Positions 14,201-26,335 of a stretch of DNA of 64,000 nucleotides are shown in pieces. Source of the stretch: Vitis vinifera (taxonomy: Eukaryota > Streptophyta > Magnoliopsida > Vitales > Vitaceae); NCBI RefSeq assembly GCF_030704535.1, contig NC_081817.1, positions 11,026,501 through 11,090,500 of the forward strand, in the 5' to 3' direction. The position numbers and the translations under genes are program-made. The notes beneath the pieces were generated by a model. That model was not told the DNA's origin. It did no database searches and saw only the letters and a list, made by a program, of their open reading frames with translations. The first letter of the stretch is position 1, and every line of letters begins with the position of its first letter.

Positions 14201-17200
14201 CCCAAAAGGATCCTGCACTGATTTAGGCATAATCTAGGAAGTTCCAAAAAAAATACAGAGAAGGTCCAAGAAACTGAACCTTTAATAAAGGATAGCCCAA
14301 CAGGAAAAGAACATACTGTCCCCAATCTTTTTGCTTCAAAGTTTTCTAGTATGCAACCAAACACAATACAAAGCACTTTGACAGCTAGGAACTGCTTTTA
14401 GACAATAAAAAAGCAGCACTAAACAGGACCTACATGTAAGATCCTCCCATTAATAGACCTTTCCTCTCAGTGGAGCCCAATAAGCCCTGAACTGCAGAAG
14501 AAATTCTATCACAAAAATGTTCTCACTTTTGGTTTTTGATTAAAAAGAAGGAACAGTATTAATATAAGAAATTGAAGTATGGGGGGGATGAGGAATATCC
14601 TTCAAGAAAATAGTAGCGCAAGAAAGATGAAGGAAAAGCTCAAGTCATTTGAAAACTAGTAACATGAAAGTCTTGCCCTAAGGACCAAGGAATTCACAGC
14701 TTTCTCCCCACCTCATCCACCTCACTGCAACACAAGGTGGTATGACACTCATCTTGCCATGTCAAATCATCAGCCTTTTCCCTACATCATTTGGTTCACC
14801 GTTTATCCCTAACCACCATCACCAAATTATCAGTTTGAGCTGCCAGAACCTCACACAAGATATTTCTCCAATTAAAGAGAGATTCACCTTGACAACCTCC
14901 AAATTTGCCCACTGCCTCCTGAACATCCACCCATGCCCCATCCTTCCAACATCAATCCCTTCCTTCTTGATAAGGCTCGCCCAATCTCCTGCCTACTACC
15001 ATGCACAAGCCTATTATACAATGCATTTTCTCAAGGCTGCATCATGCACCCCCACCATCTCTTCAACAGATTAACTGCTTAAGTATTCTCACACAGTTTC
15101 AAGTTCACTCAATAAGAAAGCCAAACCTCTTTCCATATAACAAGTAACAAACTCATTTGGAAGCTCAAATAGAAGAATGTAAAAAATAAAGAGTCCTCAC
15201 AATGACCTTTTTTTCTTATGAGAAGCATTATAACTTTTAGGACAGAATGAAATTGACTTGCTAGTAGTTACTCTACCGTGTCAACAAGAGCCCCAAGTCG
15301 ATCTCCAAAACTAAGCTGTACAATTGTTGCAACAGAATCTGAATCTTGATCTATCAGAACCATCGGAGTTGGAACATAATCAGAATCTGGGTCAAAACTC
15401 TGCAGTTAAAAGTATCTTATCAATGATATAACAATAGATATAATGCAGGTAAAACATTTGTCATAATATTTTACAACCTGCAAGTGCTAACCATATGGCA
15501 AATAGGGTGAATTTCAGTCTAAACACTTCCAAAAGAAGTTCCTAATATAGCTAGAGTAAGGGAGTTGACTAAGGTCCCGTACTTCAGCTAACAAATCAAG
15601 ATCCAGGTCTGTTCTAAAAAACTCAGACACACCATTCAGATTGCCAAGATGTCAAGCATTGAAAAAGCTTCAAGTGATAAAAAAGAAATAAGATTGAACA
15701 TGGAAATGTCCTACAAGAGCATGAGAATTAGCGAGCTACACAAGATTTCAAACAAAGCCTATTTCATCTGTTGATTTCAGAGCATGAAACACCACAATTA
15801 AACAACTATAGGACAAAATGTAATAAATCATAATGATGCCCATGCAGACAAAAGAATTTCTTCATAATCATATCAGTATATTTGTATTTTTTTTTTCCAT
15901 ACCTAATTTCTCATAATAACAAAAACACAGAAAAGAAATACTAGGACACTGAAGGGGCCCGAAGCATGTTACTGACCAGTGATATTGAAGGAACTGAATC
16001 TATGCCATCATTAGAAGCATGTAGAGCACTCCTGCACAAAATTTCAAGCAATATTAAGCAACAAAAAAATACCTAAAAGGCTCAATACACAAGACCAAAG
16101 AACCAAGACCCAACACCTAAGACAAAACTACATATGATGAGAATTAAAGCTCAGTCTGTATGCATATAGAAAATAGAAGGGTTCATAAGATGTCTGCATA
16201 AAAAATGACCCTCTACACCATATTCCCCTGGAATATAATCTAATTGATTAGAGCCCTACCCTGTCAAGGCAGAAGCTGTGGGTCGGAGCATCATCAGTCC
16301 CAACAGATCCAATGAATACATTAATTCGTCAATGACAGTAAACTTGGTTTAATTAGATATAGAAGTTTTGTAAATTGGATAAAGTAACAAGGCTTCAAAC
16401 TTTGCTTATGTTTCATCCACTAAAGAGCTTTCAACAATTGATAGTATATTTACTTATACATTAATGCTGGCTGATATAAGTAATCTAATATCAATCCTTA
16501 TCATACGACACTGAAGAAACCAATGAAAACACATGACAAAATCACAAACACCACATGGTCTACAGCAACCGACCAGAATATCATTCACAAATCAAAACCA
16601 ACAAGCAATAATCCATCACTCTGGATGAACGTCATGCTTAATTGAATTAAAACCTAATTGGGAAAAGAAAAAAAAAATACCACTCCAACCTCAACCACTT
16701 ATCAGATTCCAAGTTTCCAACTCAATTTCAAGTTTTCTTGGCATATCCAAAGAAATATTCAGGAAAAAAAAAAAAAAAGAAGATAAGATGCTAAATAAAC
16801 TAAACTTTGAATATTACAGATAAATCTACTGCAGTTACCAAGAAGAGTTAAAGAAAAAGCAACTGAAATTTTTGTGCTAATGTTCTCCGTTTCAAGTTTA
16901 GAGAAATGGAAACAGCAATCAACAACACCAGGCGGTCAGATTAGGTTCAGTAGAGCGGCAGCTAAGAAAATGCAAGGAGAAAAATAAAATAAATCAAAAT
17001 TCTGAATGGATTTCTCTATATCCACCGCCAGAGAAAAACAAAATATCAGAATTCAAAAAAGTATAACATGACTGCTTATATTTCCTCAGTTCCAGAAAAC
17101 AAAACAAAGAATACATAAACCTCAGTGTGTATATATATATATGGCTAATTAAGAAAAACCTTTAAACTATTGAATTACCAATTTTTCTAAAAGCTTAAGC

Positions 17201-18027
17201 TTACAGGATTCGTGCATATCATGCTCCTTAACACCCTCCCTCACATGCAGCCCCACACTAGCACATGCGCTCTATACCATGCTGAACTACAGATTTTTCT
17301 AACTAACAGATTTTTCTAACTAACAGATTTTTCTAACAGCTTAAGCTTACAGGATTGGGCTCAATATGCAAATCATGATCCATAACCAACCTTAGCACTT
17401 TCAATTATTGAAGAAATTTAGAAAGTGATGAAAAATGAAAGAAATCAAAACTTCCAAACACCGATTTTCCTCATCCAGAACCTGAGAAGACAGAACACTC
17501 CACTCAACCAACCGCAACTCCTCCATTCAACCTCTAAGTCTCACTTTCTAATTTCTTCCTCAGTTTTCTAACTCAATATGTTATGAATTCCACAATTTTT
17601 CTCAGTAACCAATCGGACCACATAAACAGAACTGGAGGATGCTCCTCAGTTTCACACTTCCTGATCGCCAGATTCTAGAAATCTGCAGCGAAATAGGAAC
17701 AACCTCCGTCCCTTTCGTCACTGACGGGACCTCAGAACAAACAAAAAAAATCAGGCTTCCTCCGTATCGTTTCCCTCAGTTTCATCGGCAACCAAGTCAC
17801 GGAACAGAAAAAGAAGAAGAGGAAGATTAATTAGGTGAAGAATGGAGAAATTTGTTAGGCAGAAAAAGGAGGAGAAAGGTGAGGCGATCTTACGTGCTTG
17901 CGGAGAGAGTGAATCGGGGTTGAGCAAAGGCGAAGCGGATTGGGGGAATGTTGAAGTGGAAAGCGGAAGCCCTAAATCGAAGGATGGAGGAGGGAGAGGA
18001 AAGGACGGCGTGTACAGTTGCGGCCAT
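8291..18027 (-). CDS. ACR11: ACT-domain-repeat protein ACR11, chloroplast
   Basis: Ten exons on the minus strand: 18027-17894, 16031-15977, 15399-15277, 13154-13060, 11315-11234, 11076-11017, 9377-9322, 9116-9011, 8938-8870 and 8353-8291, encoding 280 aa. All junctions are GT-AG and in phase. Exon 1 ([14 protein letters not shown] onward) is rich in Ser/Ala and basic residues with no acidic ones, like a plastid transit peptide. ACT domain 1 covers about residues 86-150 ([19 protein letters not shown]). ACT domain 2 covers about 200-270 ([19 protein letters not shown], then [10 protein letters not shown]). The protein ends [10 protein letters not shown]. The order and length match the ACR11/ACR12 pair of plant two-ACT proteins, and the C-terminus favours ACR11. 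From established knowledge, ACR11 is a plastid protein linked to glutamine synthetase 2 and ferredoxin-dependent glutamate synthase; it probably senses an amino acid and has no catalytic site. Introns reach 2.1 kb and hold repeats. Confidence 0.93.
13100..15270. other. Long ACR11 intron; no additional gene recognised
   Basis: Apart from the small LTR-like element at 13650-14012, this intron contains a C-rich segment at about 14640-15070 with a 110-codon open frame on the plus strand. That frame has no recognisable domain, and base bias alone can explain it. A G7 run occurs near 14581. I see nothing else. Confidence 0.4.
13650..14012 (-). mobile_element. Small LTR-type (TRIM-like) element in an ACR11 intron
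   Basis: Two related terminal segments flank about 200 bp of non-coding DNA. The left one begins near 13650 ('taccaatttttctaaagg' to 'tatcatgctctc'). The right one is 13956-14012 (starting 'tattgaagcttaagctgg', ending 'ccatgctctctaaca'). On the minus strand the right copy is followed by TGGTAACTCG, resembling a primer-binding site (TGGTATCAGAGC). The left copy is preceded by a purine run, CTAAGGGAAGGGTG, like a polypurine tract. The layout LTR, PBS, short interior, PPT, LTR is that of terminal-repeat retrotransposons in miniature. The repeats match those of the Copia element at 57362-59434. No clear target duplication was found, so the left boundary is uncertain. Confidence 0.5.
16229..16302 (+). 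pseudogene. Plastid-type tRNA-Asp(GUC) pseudogene in ACR11 intron 1
   Basis: This 74-base segment lines up without gaps, from memory, with chloroplast trnD-GUC, which is also 74 bases. The anticodon arm is nearly intact (CCTGTCAAGG around anticodon GTC). TAATTGATTAGAGC occupies the D-arm, AGAAGCTGTGGGT the variable and T-stem region, and CATCAGTCCCA the 3' acceptor strand. The T-loop consensus GGTTCGA is degraded to GGTCGGA and the 5' acceptor strand no longer pairs well, so it is not a working tRNA. It is most simply a fragment of plastid DNA (or a plastid-derived mitochondrial tRNA) moved into the nucleus. Nothing else organellar is certain in the flanks. Confidence 0.72.
17165..17400 (-). 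repeat. Second small-LTR element copy with 17-bp triplication
   Basis: Starting near 17165, 'tgaattaccaatttttc', 'taaaagcttaagcttaca' and 'catatcatgctcc' reproduce the short LTR seen at 13650 and 57362-59434. A complementary polypurine-like run (caccctccctcac) follows. A second LTR-like copy starts near 17288 with 'cagatttttctaac' repeated three times, a 17-bp unit covering about 17288-17338, and then resumes 'agcttaagcttacagg'. The interior is only about 20-30 bp, so this is an internally collapsed or recombined copy. Confidence 0.5.
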
Positions 18028-19186
18028 GGAGAATTGTTAAAGCTTCTTGGTCGCGTTTGTTAGGACTTACGAGTGGGAATGTCATTTTATAGTAGTAGTC
18101 TAGTGTCTACGTGTTGGACCCGCTTTAGGCGAGCGCATCAATGTCTAATTTCCATCCTTTTTACTCGCGGAATTTATTTTAAAAATAGGGTGTCTTTTTT
18201 AAAACTCAAAAGAAAATACGAATGGGACTTTTTATAATATAAGAATTAAAAAACTTAACCCAAATTAAATCTATAAATGAAAATTAAGTTTTTTTATCAC
18301 AATAAAATTCTAAAAGAAATTAGGAATTATCAATAAACAATCAAACACATAGAAAATATCTAATACCTCTAATCAAAATACTGGGATTTTTCAGTCTAAA
18401 AATGGTATATTTGATATATGAGATATTAGGAAATAATAAGAGATCTTGACTTAAAAAATAATTTTTCTTAAAAATTTATTTAGATATGATATAAGTCTAT
18501 AGTTGGAAACTGAATTCTCTTAAAAAATAAAATATCAACTTTTCTAAAATCAATTACGAAAATAATTTTTTATTTTATAAAAAGTAATTAAGAAAATAAT
18601 TTTTAAAATAAAATAAAATCTCAAAGGTACCAAAAATCAATTAAGACATTTTAACTAAATTTTAAAACTTATGATACAACATTGCCTTATTAAAAAGACA
18701 AATAAAAAAGATAATTATTAAAAGTGAAGAAGAAATGAAAAAAAAAACAGAATTATGAGAAAATTATGTAATTAAAATTTCATCAATAAAGTACAAGGAA
18801 AAATAAAATTCATCATGGATAATTATGTGATCGTTCCTACAAAAGACAAGTTAGCTAAATATGAATCGTTAGAATTTTCGACAAATATCTTGTTTATATG
18901 TACACTGAGACAAAATCTAAACAAAGGGGAAAAAAAGTGAAGTATGATAACAATTTTTTTATAATACTTCCTCTCATAATGATGTATACCTATAATGACT
19001 CAATTTAAAGATCTTTGAGTTGATGCATTCCAATTTGAAGATTTTTTATTAATAAGTTTTTTAGATTATCATTTGATCTTATTTGTTAAACACCGATTTT
19101 ATCACTTTTCTGAAGTTTATGTGTAAAGAAGAACTTTGATAAAATGTATTTAGTTCAATCATTTTTAATTTATCCTCCTCTTATTA
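18028..19186. other. ACR11 upstream region, AT-rich, no gene
   Basis: The first ~120 bases carry the 5' leader and promoter of ACR11 on the minus strand, where composition is notably less AT-rich. From about 18180 on the DNA is A/T-dominated with no open frame of interest. Confidence 0.5.
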
Positions 19187-19194
19187 GTGTGATG

Positions 19195-20042
19195 CAAGGA
19201 AGAAAATATCGAGATATATATCGTGTATCGAAGAAAGTGGATACGATATATAGGTAAAATATATCGGAAATATCACTAAATATCAGTAAATATTGGTGAT
19301 ATATTGGTAATCACGAATAAGTCGGTAATACAAGCAAAATATCGGTAAAAAAATTAAATTATTATTAATTAATTAATTTTAATTATCTTATAATTTATTT
19401 TGTATACTAATTAAATATAAAACAAACATAAAATCATAAATAAAATTATTAATATTTTTAAATAAAAATATTTTGTATCAAAATGTACCAATATTTTACA
19501 ATAAAAATCATAAATATATTTAAATAACATAATTAGTAATTTTGCAATAATTTAGTTTTAAATTAATTATTTTATTTTATTTTGATATTCAAGTGTAATA
19601 GTAGTATATTGAGAATAAATTAACTTAGTACATTTTTAAATTAATATAACGTTGAATTTAAATTAGTACATTTTTACAATTAATTAATATATTTTTAATA
19701 GAGGTAAGTAAATTAACTTAATACAAATCATATAATTCGTATATTTGTAATAATTTAACTTCATAATGAGTCTACACTTACAAAATTCACATTTCTTATT
19801 AATCGACACTATATAATTAAATTTAATATCGCAAATCATATCATACATATATTAATTTCTTTAACAAAACAACTTTTAAATGTCTATTATACTTCTAATT
19901 TCATTTTTAAGAGTTTTTTCTTACATTTTCATAAGTTTTGATAAATTTTTTATTTATCGATATTTTGTGTCAAAATATCCGCTGATATATCTGTAAAATT
20001 CAAGTACTAATATATTTGTGATTATCGATATTTTCATCTTTG
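19195..20042. mobile_element. Non-autonomous hAT-type DNA transposon (848 bp)
   Basis: The element is bounded by the 8-bp direct repeat GTGTGATG at 19187-19194 and 20043-20050. Its ends are imperfect inverted repeats: CAAGGAAGAAAATATCGA on the left and CAAAGATGAAAATATCGA on the inverted right, 16 of 18 matching. Both subterminal zones are crowded with ATATCG, ATATCGG and related hexamers facing each other. An 8-bp target duplication with CA-starting terminal repeats is the hAT signature. The interior is AT-rich and encodes no transposase, so it would need one supplied in trans. Confidence 0.75.
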
Positions 20043-20049
20043 GTGTGAT

Positions 20050-21650
20050 GTATGTGATATTGTCTTCATGTAATATTATTGGATTGTCTTCGATAGAGGA
20101 CAATTCACATGACTCTTGAATATGTTGGCTCATAATAACCACATACATTTACGATTTGCTTCATAAATCTCAAGTATTTTTTTTTAATGACTTGAGGAGG
20201 TGATTATCATTGTTTGCTTAATTAATCTCTATGATATCATAACACTTCCACGAGTAAATATGTATCTTGTTTGAGATCAAACTTTATGATGATATGAAAT
20301 ATCTTACATCTACATACCTAAACAACTACAAATTCAAATTCTTTTGAATAAATTAGATCTATATCACTTGTTCCACAAAAAATATGGCAATATATGTTTA
20401 ATCCTAACTCAATGTCTTCAAGTTGGGGCAAAATCATATCTTGTTAATAATGATAGAAAACCAAGTATGATCAATTACAATTTGCAAGATACATTAGTGC
20501 CCTAATTACATTAAGGTGTGGCATGATTAAGTAATTCCTCGTTTCCTTCTCTAGGATGAAACGAACCTTTGTTCACTTCAAGTGAATAAGCAATCACTGG
20601 GGATTTAAAAGAAACTCTCAAAGACATCGTGTGTCATCCACCTGATAGCTCCTACTTGGATCTTGGCACTTGGAGAAGAATGTTCTTATTTTATGAGGAA
20701 AACAAAAGCTAAGGTTTTTTTCGTAAAGGTATAAGAGTAAGAGTTAGTTTAACTCTAAACCCTAAAATATAGATTAGAGGTGGGTTTAAGTGACGAAGGC
20801 TCGAGATATGTGTTATGGTGATTTAATCCAATAGATTAAGTCTATTTAATGAATTAGCTCAAAAGATGGACTTCAATTAATTAAATAACCCAAATAAAAC
20901 TCAAGACTCAATTAATTATATGCTTTAATATAACCTTGTGCAACTTCATGTACCATAACACACATAATATAATTAATTTAATTAAAATATAATTTTCTCA
21001 CTCCACCGAGAATATTAGATCAAGCGGGAATTATTGGACTCATAGGAAAATACTAGTTCTTTTAAAATCATAATTCAAAATTTGACTCTTCATTCTACTA
21101 AGAATCAAACACACTGCAATATTCTATGAAATTAAATCAAAATTTAAAATTAATTATTAATTAATAATTAATAATTAATTAATTGCTTAAGTTCGTGACT
21201 TACTATTGATTGTATAAAAGTTTTTCATGAATTAATGTCTATAATCCAACAAAGTGGTAACTATCAACCTTCACAAGATTATCCGTCTAATTCTTGAGTT
21301 TAGATTTACCTATATCATGATTAATTGATATACTCTCATTCACCAAGGATAAATGTCAAATTTGACTAAAGAAATTACCACGGTAACTCTAGATGATCAT
21401 AAATATTTTAGGATCACTCATGGAACATATTGCTGCTTAAACCACCAACAGTCTAATTCATATAGAATAAATAATCACATCAAAATCTCACTTGTATGGT
21501 CAAAGTCAACGAAGATTCAAGTACTAATGCAATATTTTCTCATGTCATTCTATGGTACCGAAAGTACTTTTCAAAAAGATACCCCTACTTTTGTGACCAA
21601 TGAGAATAAGACACTTGTAAAGTTTACATGAATTAAAAAAAAAAAAAAAA
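20050..21650. repeat. Decayed LTR-retrotransposon sequence related to 1-620
   Basis: No coding region is present. About 21040-21220 contains an 'aggaaaatactagttc' block followed by 'tttgactcttcattctact' and 'atattctatgaa', paralleling 460-560 in the same order and orientation. 21165-21195 is a run of TTAATTAA-type palindromes. The stretch ends in an A16 run near 21635. I treat it as a non-coding LTR relic with uncertain limits. Confidence 0.4.
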
Positions 21651-22339
21651 ACCAATGCTACAAGTAAGATAACCGTGTATTTTAAAAGGGTGCAATCTCA
21701 TGCACCTCACATTTAAATTATCTTTATACAACCAATTATATTATTCAACAAAATATTTTATAAAAGTTGTAAAATATTTAAATTTTGTGAAAGAAATGTT
21801 GTCACTTATTTTATGATATAAAGTTAAAACAATAAGGTGGTGTTTGTTTTTTGGTTGAATAAAAAAAATCAAAATATTTAACTTTTTATATTTAGCTAAA
21901 AGTATTTTGTTAATATTAACTAACATAATTAAAGTGAACTTATTATCAATAAGTTTAGTTTAATTATGTTGGTTGATGTCAATGAGTTACTTTTAGCTTA
22001 ATAGAAAAAATCAAATATTTTGGTTTTTTTATTCAACAAAAAAATAAACAACATCTAAGAGTTGTGAAAAAATAATTTATAAATGAATTAAAATAAGTAT
22101 TTATTGTTAAAAATTAGAATGATGATCTAATCAATTATTAATTGAAAATTGTATTTATTAAATTTTTATTTATTATAATTTAATTTTTTTCTTTTATGGA
22201 GAAGATTAGATAAAAGATTGAAAGTATTTTTTAAAAGAAATTAAAATAAGACAAACATGTAAAATTTTGAGGGTAAGGAAATGCGAGGATAATGCCAATA
22301 ATGTAAAGACGATAAGAACAAAAAGTGAGGAGTGTCTTC

Positions 22340-23760
22340 AAATTTTTTTTATTAACATTTGTATGTTTTTTTTCCAAATATTTCATTAATTGTAACTTAA
22401 TAAAGGTATTTTATTGTTATTTGAAATAAAAAAAATCTTGAAAAAAAAAAAAAAAAAAAGAGAAATATGAAGGGTACAGAGCATTTTATTTTTTTAATTT
22501 TTAAAAATATTTTTATTTATAATTTCCATAAATTCTAAGCATAAGTGTAATTGGTATAAAAAATAATATGATTGTCATTTGAAGTGGAAATTTTTTTTAA
22601 AAAGGTTGAAAATTTTGTAGGGTACAAAAAATGTGAGAATTGCAAAGAATGTGAGTACAATATACCATCCTCAAATTCTTTATACCCCCACCAATTTTTT
22701 TCATAATTTTCACCAATTGTAAGTGTAAATGGTATGAAAAAACAACATTATTGTTATTTGAAGTGAAAAAAAAATCTTAAAATAAAAAGAAAATCGAAGA
22801 TTTTAGAGGATACCGAAAATTTGAGAATGACATGAATAATATGAGAATGTTACGAAAAATATGAGGAATTTTCATATTCTTCTTACCCCCTCCTATTTTT
22901 AATTGTTCTATTTTTTTAATTTTTTTTGTTCATCATTTTCATCGGTTCTAAGTGTAATTAATGTGAATAAACTACATTATTGGGTGAAAAAAATTCTTAA
23001 AATGGAAAAATATTAGAAAATTTGGAGGGTATGAAGAATATGAGAAATCTTCATATTTTTTGTAACTTTCTCACATTCTTCGTATCATTTCCACATTTTT
23101 AGTACCCTCCAAAATTTTGAACTTTTTTTTCACTTCAAATAACAATATTGTTGTTTTTACATACCAATTACACTTACAATTGATGAAGATTATGAATAAA
23201 AAAATTTCAAAAATAAAAAATAAAAATTGGAGATGGTACAAAGAATGTATTCTTCGAATTATTCTCACATTCTTCGTACCCTCTTCAATTTTTAATTGTT
23301 TTTTTTTTAAAAAAAAAAATTGTTTGTTCATCATTTCCATTAATTCTTAATTGGTGTGAACAAAATATTATTACTATTTGAAGTGAAAAAAAATTAAATT
23401 AAAAAATTTGAAAATTTTGGAGGATACAAAAAATGTGAGGTTATTTTTAAAGTTTTCTTCTTCATGATTTTCATTAGTTTTAAGTGTAATTGGTATGAAA
23501 AAAAAATATCATTGCTATTTGAAGTGACAAAATTCTTAAAATTTTTAAATATAGAATTTAGAGGATATGAAGAATGTGAGAAATCCTTACATTTTTTCTC
23601 ACATTTTTCGTGTCTTCTCTAATTTTTTAAGTGTTTATCATTTCCATTAATTATAAATGTAATTGGTATGGAAAAACACCATCATTGCTATCTGAAGTGG
23701 GAAAAAAATTTAAATAAATAAATAAATAATTTGGAAGGTATGAAGAATATGAGAAGGGTA
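22340..23760. repeat. Degenerate AT-rich tandem array with one inverted unit
   Basis: A module of the form 'taagtgtaattggtatgaa ... attgttatttgaagtgaaa ... gagggtac(a/g)aagaatgtgag' recurs near 22385, 22541, 22722, 22940, 23336, 23470 and 23650, at spacings of roughly 140-220 bp. Between about 23050 and 23260 the module reads in the opposite orientation ('cttcaaataacaatattgtt', then 'accaattacacttacaatt'). Units are heavily diverged. The open frames here are by-products of the repeat and I do not consider them genes. Confidence 0.65.
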
Positions 23761-25310
23761 TATCTATTGCAATAATATTATTACAAATATGTTAAAAAAA
23801 AAACATAACCATTAGGTAACATTCATATAATAAAAATTGAGAATTGACAGTTTCAATAATTTCTAGGTATGAATTATTTTTACATATTTTACTCCGATAA
23901 AATGCACAAATTTGTGTATAACTTAAAACTATGAAATATTTTTCCTATAGTTATTGACTATACGAATGGCACAAAATGCAATTACTTGTGATAAAATCCA
24001 CTAGGCCCCTATTCCAAGATTCATATATCTCTTCTTGTTAATGGGAAAATAAACTCTTTGCAAGTCAATTATCATAAATAATGAATGATTTTTACATATA
24101 GAGAATACTTGCCATTAGACTCAATTAATTGATAATAGAGTTTGATTATTGATATGCAAACTCCTCAAAATGAGTTATGGACTAAAATAACCAAGCTAGC
24201 AATGTGAAAGTACGTCATAACCTTTAGGAAAACTAGATCCTATTCCCTTTGAGATTTGAACACCGGAGTACAATTTACTTTGTAAAATTCATTATCATAT
24301 ATTTCACTTTTACAATCATCGTATTTATGTTCATGCTAGTTTAGTTCATAAAAATCATTCCTTTTGTTTAATTTAGGTTGAGATAATTAGTTTTGGTTAA
24401 ATCGGTAATCTTTCAACAAATGTGCCGATTTTACGGTATTTGTGAGATCACCAAATTATTATACCATATGATTGGTTTGTTTCTTTTTGCATTTTTGATT
24501 TTGGAAACAACAATTCTTCAATTTGGATCTATGACAATCAAGTATTGATAGTACTGCTAAAGGTAAAGCCAAACCAACCAAATAAAATAAGACACAAAAA
24601 AAAAAAGGGTCGATTGATGATTGATTTGTCAGCTATTGCCATATATGTAAAATTGTGGAAGATCAAAGCCATTTAACCATTTACAACTTCCTTTGAGAAA
24701 TTATTCATAGGAGCTCTTGATAATCATACGTATACATCCATGTGCCATTTCTGAAATTTCTAATACTACACATGAAAACTCGTTTGATTCACACCATCTC
24801 ATTGCTTAGCAACAAAAGTACATTATTAGTTGGGCTTTTACTCTTCTTGTCTAACATGTGATAGGAAAAAGGGACAATGATGTTTTGAAAGTAGAATTTG
24901 ACTAGAAAGCGATGTGGGATTAAAATGATATTTGAGGGAAGTAACTCTTTTTAACACTGGGACCAAAATTAAAGACAAGGAAGGGTTGAGAATTGTAAGA
25001 AGTTGCCTTCCATATCCCAACAGAGGCTTTAGTCAACCCTGGTCAACTCAAAGTCAATTTTTAGTTAACCCCAAATCTACTAATATTGTAAGTCATAAGT
25101 CATAACAACTAGTCTAATCCCTTTGGACCCATCATAACTTATTATAATAGGGACATAAAAAAACCCTTCAAATTTTGCGCTGCAAAAATCATCCCCAAGA
25201 GGATATAAGAATATGGTGCGCCCAAAATTCCCCATTAAAATAGAAGGTCGCCCAATCCCAAAAAGATAAAGGGCCCTGATTTTAGCGGAATTAGCCCTAA
25301 ATTTAGCGGT
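23760..25310. other. Intergenic DNA and upstream region of the large gene
   Basis: No gene is visible. From about 25000 the sequence becomes less AT-rich and probably contains the promoter of the gene starting at 26336; this is inferred from position only. Confidence 0.4.
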
Positions 25311-25328
25311 GTTGTGGGACCCTACAAG

Positions 25329-25330
<2 letters not shown>

Positions 25331-25364
<34 letters not shown>
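25331..25364. repeat. (CT)17 microsatellite in the probable 5' UTR
   Basis: Seventeen uninterrupted CT dinucleotides lie about 1 kb before the start codon of the large gene, followed by more CTCTCT clusters to 25465. Pyrimidine-rich leaders of this type are common near plant transcription start sites. A non-coding first exon is likely here, joined to sequence after the acceptor near 26255 (gacag|gccc). Confidence 0.7.
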
Positions 25365-25367
<3 letters not shown>

Positions 25368-26335
25368 TGCGAGGAATCTCCACGGCGACAGCTCCAAGGC
25401 AAAGAATCAGCCATCGTCCTCACTCCTACTTTCTCTCTCTACAAACACTTTCTCTCTCTACAATTCGATCTCTTCCGATCGGTCAATGTGGGTTCGTCTC
25501 GATTCTCTTCTACTCTGCTGACCTAATTTTGCTATCGCTATTGATCCAATTGTAGGTGTTTTTCAGAAAAAACCCTAGATTTTTTTTTTTTTGTGGCCCG
25601 ACTAGGGTTTTTGAATTCTCGGAAAACGTTTGGCGTTCAGGGTTTCTTGCGGTTGAACACTGTTTTAGAGTTTTCGTTTTTGGTGTTTTGTTAATTGATT
25701 TTGCTGGTATTGGTAGTTTTTGCGATTGGGTTTGGTCTTGAGCTTCGTTCGGTTGCTGCGAAAGTGTGGGAAAGGAAAAGGGAATTGTTTCTAGAACATA
25801 TAGATTTGAAATATTTCTTATTTTGCGTAGCCGCCAAACGTAGGGTTGGTTTTTGGTTGTTCTAGTGGTCAACTCTGTGCTACTGTTTTATCTCAATTTC
25901 GAAGACTTTATTATAGTTATTACTGTTTAACTAGAATGAGCTGAGGCATTGAGTTGAATAAAAGAGTTTAAAGAACCAATGATTGAATATTGTGTTTGGT
26001 TGCATGGAATTGGGGCCAAGGATTGGGATTTGAGGCTCATAATTAAAACAGTATAGTCTGGTTGTTTCATGTACTGATTCGTGTAGGTTTGAATTTCAAT
26101 CCCACAATGCATATGCACAAATAAATTTCCATAAGTGAAAGCAACATTTTGAATTGCACAGAATTGGACTGAATCGTGGGTTTTACTGATTCGTCAGGAT
26201 GCTTGTTAGTGGGCTTTACTTCAATGTTATTAATATTCTTGAATACTTATGACAGGCCCAGCTTCAAAAGCAATTGCTTGAGATGTTGACACAAGTTGTT
26301 TGGGAAGGATGAACTACCACAATTATTTTTGAGTA

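Noticed and set aside
14742..15074. 110-codon plus-strand ORF in an ACR11 intron
   Set aside because: No domain or gene-like structure; C-rich composition explains the lack of stops, and it lies antisense within a well-defined intron.
23071..23350. Overlapping hydrophobic ORFs on both strands
   Set aside because: They arise from the AT-rich tandem array; Phe/Lys/Asn/Ile composition and overlap on both strands are typical of low-complexity DNA.
25080..25397. Minus-strand ORF with an Arg-Glu repeat
   Set aside because: The repeat is the antisense of the (CT)17 tract; the region is the promoter and leader of the gene at 26336.
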